Shown one piece after another: positions 59,640 to 64,000 of a stretch of 64,000 nucleotides of DNA. The number at the start of each line of letters is the position of its first letter. Position 1 is the stretch's first letter. The stretch is from Streptomyces sp. NBC_00513. Lineage in GTDB: Bacteria > Actinomycetota > Actinomycetes > Streptomycetales > Streptomycetaceae. The stretch spans positions 1,488,001-1,552,000 of the forward strand of contig NZ_CP107845.1 in assembly GCF_041431415.1 (NCBI RefSeq), given 5' to 3'. Made by a program: the position numbers and the translations under genes. The notes under the pieces are model-generated. The model ran no database searches. It was not told the origin of the DNA and saw only the letters and a list, made by a program, of their open reading frames with translations.

Positions 59640-61335
59640 CCTCCACAGTGACCGCGCCCGCCGGCTGCCCCGCCAGGTCGCCGACGCGTACGTAGACGAC
59701 CTCATCGCCATCGACCCGATCACCGGTACCTACCTCGGCGTCGCCGAGAGTTCCCGCCGGCTCCCGGACTTCTCCCCGGCCGGTCGCGCGGCCGTCGCCG
59801 AGCTGGCCCGCACCACCCTCGACCGGCTCGACGCCGCCGAGCTGCTGCCCGGCGCCGACACCGACGCCGAGCGCCGCTGCGCGCGCCTGCTGCGCGAGCG
59901 CCTCACCGCGGAACTCGGCGTGTACGAGGCCGACGAGGACCTCCGCGCGGTCAGCAACCTCCACTCCCCCGCGCATTCGGTCCGCGAGATCTTCACGCTG
60001 ACCCCGGCCGACACGGCGGAGGACTGGGCGGCCATCGCCGAACGGCTGCGGGCGGTCCCGGCCGCCTTCGCCGGCTACCGCGAGAGCCTGCGACTGGGCC
60101 TGGACCGGGGCCTGTACGGGGGTCCGCGCCCCACCGCCACCTTCATCGGCCAGCTCACCACCTGGGCCGGTCAGGCCGGCGACGGCGAGCGCGACTTCTT
60201 CGGGAAGTTCGCGGCGGACGGCCCGGACTCCCTGCGCGCCGAGCTGGACGAGGCGGCCGCGGCCGCCACGACCGCCGTCGTCGCACTGCGCGACTGGATG
60301 AGCGAGGTGTACGCACCCGCCGTCGCGGACGCCCCGGACACCGTGGGCCGCGAGCGCTACGCGCGCTGGTCCCGGTACTTCAACGGCACGGACCTGGACC
60401 TGGACGAGGCCTACGCCTACGGCTGGTCGGAGTACCACCGACTGCTCGCCGAGATGAAGGCCGAGGCGGACAAGATCCTGCCGGGCTCGAACCCGTGGGA
60501 CGCGCTGCGGCACCTGGACGAGCACGGCACGCACATCGAGGGCGTCGACGAGGTCCGTGCCTGGTTGCAGGGCCTCATGGACGAGGCCATCGAGAACCTC
60601 GACGGCACCCACTTCGAACTCGCCGAGCGGGTCAAGAAGGTGGAGTCGATGATCGCCCCGCCGGGCGGCGCGGCGGCCCCGTACTACACCAACCCGTCGG
60701 AGGACTTCTCCCGTCCGGGGCGCACCTGGTTGCCGACGATGGGCCAGACCCGCTTCCCGGTGTACGACCTTGTTTCGACCTGGTACCACGAAGGGGTTCC
60801 GGGTCACCACCTCCAGTTGGCGCAGTGGACGCACGTCGCGGACCAGCTGTCCCGCTACCAGGCGAGCGTCGGTCTGGTGAGCGCCAACGCCGAGGGCTGG
60901 GCCCTGTACGCCGAGCGACTGATGGACGAGCTCGGGTACCTGAAGGACGCCGAGCAGCGGCTCGGTTACCTGGACTGCCAGATGATGCGCGCCGCGCGCG
61001 TCATCGTGGACATCGGCATGCACCTGGAGTTGGACATCCCGGCGGACTCGCCGTTCCACCCGGGCGAGCGGTGGACGGTGGAGCTGGCGCAGGAGTTCTT
61101 CGGCCTGCACAGCGGTCGGCCGGGCGACTTCGTCGAGAGCGAGCTGACCCGCTACCTGTCGATGCCGGGCCAGGCCATCGGCTACAAGCTGGGCGAGCGC
61201 GCCTGGCTGCTGGGCCGGGACAACGCCCGCGCCGCGCACGGCGAGTCCTTCGACCTGAAGGCGTGGCACATGGCGGCGCTGTCGCAGGGTTCGCTGGGGC
61301 TGGACGACCTGGTGGACGAGCTCTCGAAGCTCTGA
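59629..61335 (+). CDS. DUF885 family protein (putative zinc-dependent peptidase)
   Basis: A 568-residue protein with the DUF885 layout and the metal motif HEGVPGHHLQ (around 386-395), resembling HExxH-type zinc peptidases, followed by EGWALYAERLMDELG (third ligand Glu). No signal peptide. Some relatives act on dipeptides or in secondary metabolism; the substrate here is unknown. ATG 59629 matches the conserved MSETLHSDRARRLPRQVADAYVD opening but lacks a good ribosome site and sits inside a hairpin. Confidence 0.88.
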   Translation: MSETLHSDRARRLPRQVADAYVDDLIAIDPITGTYLGVAESSRRLPDFSPAGRAAVAELARTTLDRLDAAELLPGADTDAERRCARLLRERLTAELGVYEADEDLRAVSNLHSPAHSVREIFTLTPADTAEDWAAIAERLRAVPAAFAGYRESLRLGLDRGLYGGPRPTATFIGQLTTWAGQAGDGERDFFGKFAADGPDSLRAELDEAAAAATTAVVALRDWMSEVYAPAVADAPDTVGRERYARWSRYFNGTDLDLDEAYAYGWSEYHRLLAEMKAEADKILPGSNPWDALRHLDEHGTHIEGVDEVRAWLQGLMDEAIENLDGTHFELAERVKKVESMIAPPGGAAAPYYTNPSEDFSRPGRTWLPTMGQTRFPVYDLVSTWYHEGVPGHHLQLAQWTHVADQLSRYQASVGLVSANAEGWALYAERLMDELGYLKDAEQRLGYLDCQMMRAARVIVDIGMHLELDIPADSPFHPGERWTVELAQEFFGLHSGRPGDFVESELTRYLSMPGQAIGYKLGERAWLLGRDNARAAHGESFDLKAWHMAALSQGSLGLDDLVDELSKL

Positions 61336-61356
61336 TCCCGGCCGCGGCCCACGGAT

Positions 61357-61400
61357 GACGACGGGCCGCCCACCCCTGCGCGGGTGAGCGGCCCGTCGTC
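61357..61400. terminator. Bidirectional terminator between DUF885 and rhodanese genes
   Basis: Perfect 13-bp arms GACGACGGGCCGC (61357-61369) and GCGGCCCGTCGTC (61388-61400), with partial inner pairing of CCACCC to GGGTGA. It lies between convergent stops at 61335 and 61423. Confidence 0.85.
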
Positions 61401-61422
61401 GCGTCGGTGCGTACGGGCGAGG

Positions 61423-61938
61423 TCAGCAGCCGCAGTCGTCGGAGTCCGTGGGCGCGGTCAGCGGGTCGGCCTCGGCGCGCTGCCGGTTCCCCTCCCAGGT
61501 CTCGACCTCGAAGCCCTCGCGGATCCAGTACTCGATGCCGCCGAGCATCTCCTTGACCCGGTAGCCGCGTTCGGCGAGCGCCAGGGCGGACCGGGTGGCT
61601 CCGTTGCAGCCGGGGCCCCAGCAGTAGGTGACCACCGGGACGTCCTTGTCCAGGAGCTGGTCGGCCTGCCCGGGGATGAGCGCGGTGGGCAGGTGGATCG
61701 CGCCGGGCACGTGGGCCTGGTCCCAGGCCTCGGTGGAGCGGGAGTCGATCAGTTGGAAGCCGAGTGCGGCGCCCTCCTCGTGGTGGGCCCTGACCGCGGC
61801 GGCGACGTCGGAGACGTCCGCGTGGAAGGCGAGGCTCGCCGCGAAGTAGGCGGCCGCCGCGGCCGGGCTCGCCGGGGGGACCCGGAGCACGGGGTGGGTG
61901 GTGGCGGGGGTGGCCGCGGTGTTCCGTGTCGTCGTCAT
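61423..61938 (-). CDS. Rhodanese-domain protein
   Basis: A 171-residue protein. Rhodanese fold at about 45-150: FQLIDSRSTEAWDQAHVPGA, and an active loop TYCWGPGCNGATRSA with nucleophilic Cys near 107 and a second Cys four residues on. C-terminal DSDDCGC adds two more Cys, possibly a resolving or metal-binding tail. Rhodaneses transfer sulfane sulfur. It diverges from an Lrp regulator, its probable controller. ATG 61938. Confidence 0.9.
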   Translation of the reverse strand: MTTTRNTAATPATTHPVLRVPPASPAAAAAYFAASLAFHADVSDVAAAVRAHHEEGAALGFQLIDSRSTEAWDQAHVPGAIHLPTALIPGQADQLLDKDVPVVTYCWGPGCNGATRSALALAERGYRVKEMLGGIEYWIREGFEVETWEGNRQRAEADPLTAPTDSDDCGC

Positions 61939-61982
61939 GGTCTGGAATCTATGACCTGCCGATCAGCGTCGGAAGGCAGTTC

Positions 61983-62010
61983 CCCCGGCCTTCCTCTTGT
62001 ATCGCCGGGG
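61983..62010. promoter_or_regulatory. Inverted repeat in the rhodanese/Lrp promoter region
   Basis: CCCCGGC (61983-61989) and GCCGGGG (62004-62010) flank TTCCTCTTGTAT, 23-50 bases upstream of the Lrp start. A candidate Lrp operator by position. Confidence 0.4.
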
Positions 62011-62032
62011 ATTGTCCTGCTACATCTGCGGG

Positions 62033-62479
62033 ATGACCGACTATTCCCCCGACGCCACCGACTGGCGCATCCTGGCGGCCCTGCAAGAGAACGGACGGGC
62101 CGGTTTCGCCGAGCTCGCGCGGGCGGTGTCCATGTCCGCGAGCGCCGTCACCGAGCGGGTGCGTCGGCTGGAGGAGGCGGGCGTGATCACCGGGTACACG
62201 GCCGTGGTGGATCCCGAGAAACTGGGCAAACCCGTGCTCGCCCTGGTTCGGCTGCGCTATCCGCACGGCAACTACAAGCCGTTCAACGATCTTCTGGAGG
62301 CCACACCGGACATCCTGGAGGCCCACCACGTCACGGGCGACGACTGTTTCGTGCTCAAGGTGGCCGCGCGCTCCATGCGGCACCTGGAGGAGATCACCGG
62401 CCGGATATCGGGGCTCGGGTCCGTCACCACGAGCATCGTGTACTCGTCCCCGCTGTCACGGCGGCCCCTCAGCCCCTGA
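62033..62479 (+). CDS. Lrp/AsnC family transcriptional regulator
   Basis: A 148-residue protein: N-terminal HTH (about 8-55: TDWRILAALQENGRAGFAEL, SMSASAVTERVRRLEEAGVI) and the RAM effector domain (about 70-145: VLALVRLRYPHGNYKPF, VTGDDCFVLKVAARSMRHLEEI). These octameric regulators sense amino acids. Divergent from the rhodanese gene; this pair recurs in actinobacteria. Its stop overlaps the sbcC stop by 11 bases, so the two genes converge without a spacer. Confidence 0.92.
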   Translation: MTDYSPDATDWRILAALQENGRAGFAELARAVSMSASAVTERVRRLEEAGVITGYTAVVDPEKLGKPVLALVRLRYPHGNYKPFNDLLEATPDILEAHHVTGDDCFVLKVAARSMRHLEEITGRISGLGSVTTSIVYSSPLSRRPLSP

Positions 62480-64000
62480 GACCGCCGGTACGGTGGCGCA
62501 CGATCGAGCCGCCGCGCTGCTTGACGATCTCCAGCTGGGCCTGGACCCGGGTCCGCAGATCGGCGACGTGGCTCACGATCCCGACGCTGCGGTCCCGCTC
62601 GCGCAGCGAGTCCAGCACGTCGAGGACCTCGTCCAGGGCCTGGTCGTCGAGGCTGCCGAACCCCTCGTCGATGAACAGGGTGTCGAGGCGCATCCCGCCG
62701 GTCTCGTCGGTGACCACGTCGGCCAGCCCGAGGGCGAGCGCGAGCGAGGCGAAGAAGGTCTCGCCTCCGGACAGGGTGGCGGTGTCCCGCTCGATGCCGG
62801 TCCAGGCGTCCACCACGTGGAGCCCCAGGCCGGAGCGGCCCCGGCCGCTCGCCCTCGCGTCGGAGTGGACGAGCGTGTAACGGCCGCCGGACATGCGCAG
62901 CAGCCGCACCGTCGCGGCCGCGGCGACCTGCTCCAGTCGGGCGGCCAGGACGTACGACTCCAGCCGCATCTTGCGCTCGTTGTCGGCGGAGGTGCCCGCG
63001 GTGAGTCCGGCGAGCCGGGCCACCCGGTCGTAGGCCTCGCGCAGCGGGCCCAGGGCCCGCAGTTCCTGCTCGGCCTGCCGGGAGAGCCGGTCCAGTTCGG
63101 CGCAGCGCACCCGGGCGGCGTCGACGGCGGAGCCGGCCGTGCGCAGCCTCGCGGCGGCCGCGTCCGCGTGTGCCTCGGCGGTGTGCGGGTCGGCGGGCGG
63201 CAGGGTCGCCGCGGCGGCGGTCTCGCTCTCGCCGCGGCGGTCGGCGAGCATGGCCTCCTCGGCCTGCCAGGAGTCCAGCCGGTGCTGGAGCGCGGTGCGT
63301 TCGTACTCGGGGAGCACGGCGTCGGCCGCCGCGTCGGTGGTGTCGAAGCCGGCCTTGAAGGCGGCGTCGGCGAGCTGGTCGTCGGCCTCCTTAAGGCGGG
63401 CGGCGGTCGTCTCGGCGCGGCGCAGGGACGCGGCGGCGCCGGTGACCATCCGGATCCGGTCCTCCAGGATCCGGGCGCGGGCCGCGACGCTGGGCGCGTC
63501 GCCCCGTACGAGGACCAGTTCGGCTTCCAGGGAGGCCTGTTCCCGTTCGAGGGCCTCGCGGCGGGAGGCCCGCGCGGCGGCCCGGCGCTCGGCGTCGAGC
63601 CGGTCGGCGCTGCGCGCGGCGTGCTCCTGCTCGGCGCGTGCGAGGCGCTCGCGGGCGGCGTGCAGTCCGGCGGCGTCGGCGTGGGCGGCCGCGTGACGGG
63701 AGCTCAGGTCGGCGCTCCGCGCGAGCAGTTCGGCGGTGGTGGCGTCCCCGGCCGCGGCGGCGGCCTCGGACTCGGCCTCCCGCACGGCGGCCAGTCTCCG
63801 CTCGACGGTGGCCCTGCGTTCCTCGGCCTGCTCGAAGCGGGCGTGGGCGGCGTCCTCGGCGGCCCGGTCGACGTGCCCGGGCGCGGGGCGGGCCGGCTCG
63901 GGGTGCTCCGCCGATCCGCACACCGTGCAGGGCTCCCCCGCCACCAGCGCCGCGGCGAGTTCGGCGGCGATCCCGCGCAGTCGGGTCTCCTTCAGCTCCA
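62469..64000 (-). CDS. sbcC: Exonuclease SbcC, C-terminal part (runs off the right edge)
   Basis: Partial: 510 codons to the window edge; the N-terminal ATPase half is outside. Seen from the edge inward: zinc hook CTVCGSAEHP, long Ala/Arg/Glu-rich coiled coils, then the C-terminal ATPase lobe with KMRLESYVLAARLEQVAAAA, signature TLSGGETFFASLALALGLA, Walker B LDTLFIDEGFGSLDDQAL and the His switch IVSHVADLR. With SbcD it forms the Mre11-Rad50-like complex that opens hairpins and blocked DNA ends. The sbcD gene would be expected just upstream, beyond the window. Confidence 0.93.
   Translation of the reverse strand, partial: ELKETRLRGIAAELAAALVAGEPCTVCGSAEHPEPARPAPGHVDRAAEDAAHARFEQAEERRATVERRLAAVREAESEAAAAAGDATTAELLARSADLSSRHAAAHADAAGLHAARERLARAEQEHAARSADRLDAERRAAARASRREALEREQASLEAELVLVRGDAPSVAARARILEDRIRMVTGAAASLRRAETTAARLKEADDQLADAAFKAGFDTTDAAADAVLPEYERTALQHRLDSWQAEEAMLADRRGESETAAAATLPPADPHTAEAHADAAAARLRTAGSAVDAARVRCAELDRLSRQAEQELRALGPLREAYDRVARLAGLTAGTSADNERKMRLESYVLAARLEQVAAAATVRLLRMSGGRYTLVHSDARASGRGRSGLGLHVVDAWTGIERDTATLSGGETFFASLALALGLADVVTDETGGMRLDTLFIDEGFGSLDDQALDEVLDVLDSLRERDRSVGIVSHVADLRTRVQAQLEIVKQRGGSIVRHRTGGLRG

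Overview
High-GC actinobacterial chromosome, almost certainly Streptomyces (or a very close relative). Coding third positions are nearly all G or C, GTG and TTG starts are common, and the secreted proteins carry long Sec or Tat signals. Families such as DUF397/DUF5753 regulators, DUF5999, MurT/GatD and a tap-like tripeptidyl aminopeptidase are typical of the genus. From memory, the order murT-gatD-pfkA-ctaG, tap-ureDGFCBA, bioF/bioBAD and purB resembles the SCO1210-SCO1268 stretch of S. coelicolor. I could not align it.

Layout. 0-8.3 kb is a mixed flank: the N-terminus of a secreted protein, a solitary OLD-family ATPase/TOPRIM nuclease with less biased codon use, an aldehyde dehydrogenase, an exported molybdopterin oxidoreductase coupled to a cytochrome-b-like membrane protein, and a secreted beta-propeller protein. 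8.4-13.7 kb is a five-gene nickel/peptide-type ABC importer read right to left (nikABCDE by context). A near-consensus Nur box lies in front of its binding-protein gene. 14-18.8 kb holds a fibronectin-III lipoprotein, a large STAND ATPase that lacks the usual C-terminal HTH, two very small genes (DUF5999 and a 30-codon ORF), an SRPBCC protein and a Pro/Gln-rich membrane protein. 18.8-28.8 kb holds an acyl-CoA dehydrogenase with a divergent TetR regulator and paired operators, peptide deformylase, MurT/GatD (lipid II amidation), phosphofructokinase, a CtaG-type cytochrome oxidase assembly protein, an acyltransferase and a secreted tripeptidyl aminopeptidase. 28.9-33.5 kb is the complete urease operon ureABCFGD on the minus strand. 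33.8-36.0 kb has a VOC protein and a divergent ATPase / XRE-DUF5753 / DUF397 regulatory trio. 36.0-40.7 kb is the biotin cluster bioF <-> bioB-bioA-bioD. 41-47.6 kb holds a methyltransferase, a GNAT enzyme, a CNNM/CBS pair, an SGNH hydrolase, purB and a G/U-mismatch DNA glycosylase. 47.9-52 kb is an ABC exporter divergent from a two-component system around a perfect 22-bp palindrome. 52-55 kb has a ROK protein and a GntR regulator separated by about 850 bp of degenerate tandem repeats. 55-64 kb holds an alpha/beta hydrolase, PhoD with a PHO-box-like element, a membrane ACT-GNAT fusion, a DUF885 protein, a rhodanese with a divergent Lrp regulator, and the C-terminal part of SbcC.

How it works together. 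Nickel uptake (nik) and a nickel enzyme (urease with its accessory proteins) lie about 20 kb apart. The biotin genes form a complete KAPA-to-biotin route. Several gene ends are closed by long perfect hairpins that overlap the stop codon. No rRNA, tRNA, CRISPR array, insertion sequence or prophage was recognised. The less ordinary items are the lone OLD nuclease, the 30-codon ORF beside DUF5999, the HTH-less STAND protein, the 18-bp repeat array at 53.85-54.01 kb, and start-codon or leader hairpins at the DUF885 and aldehyde dehydrogenase genes.
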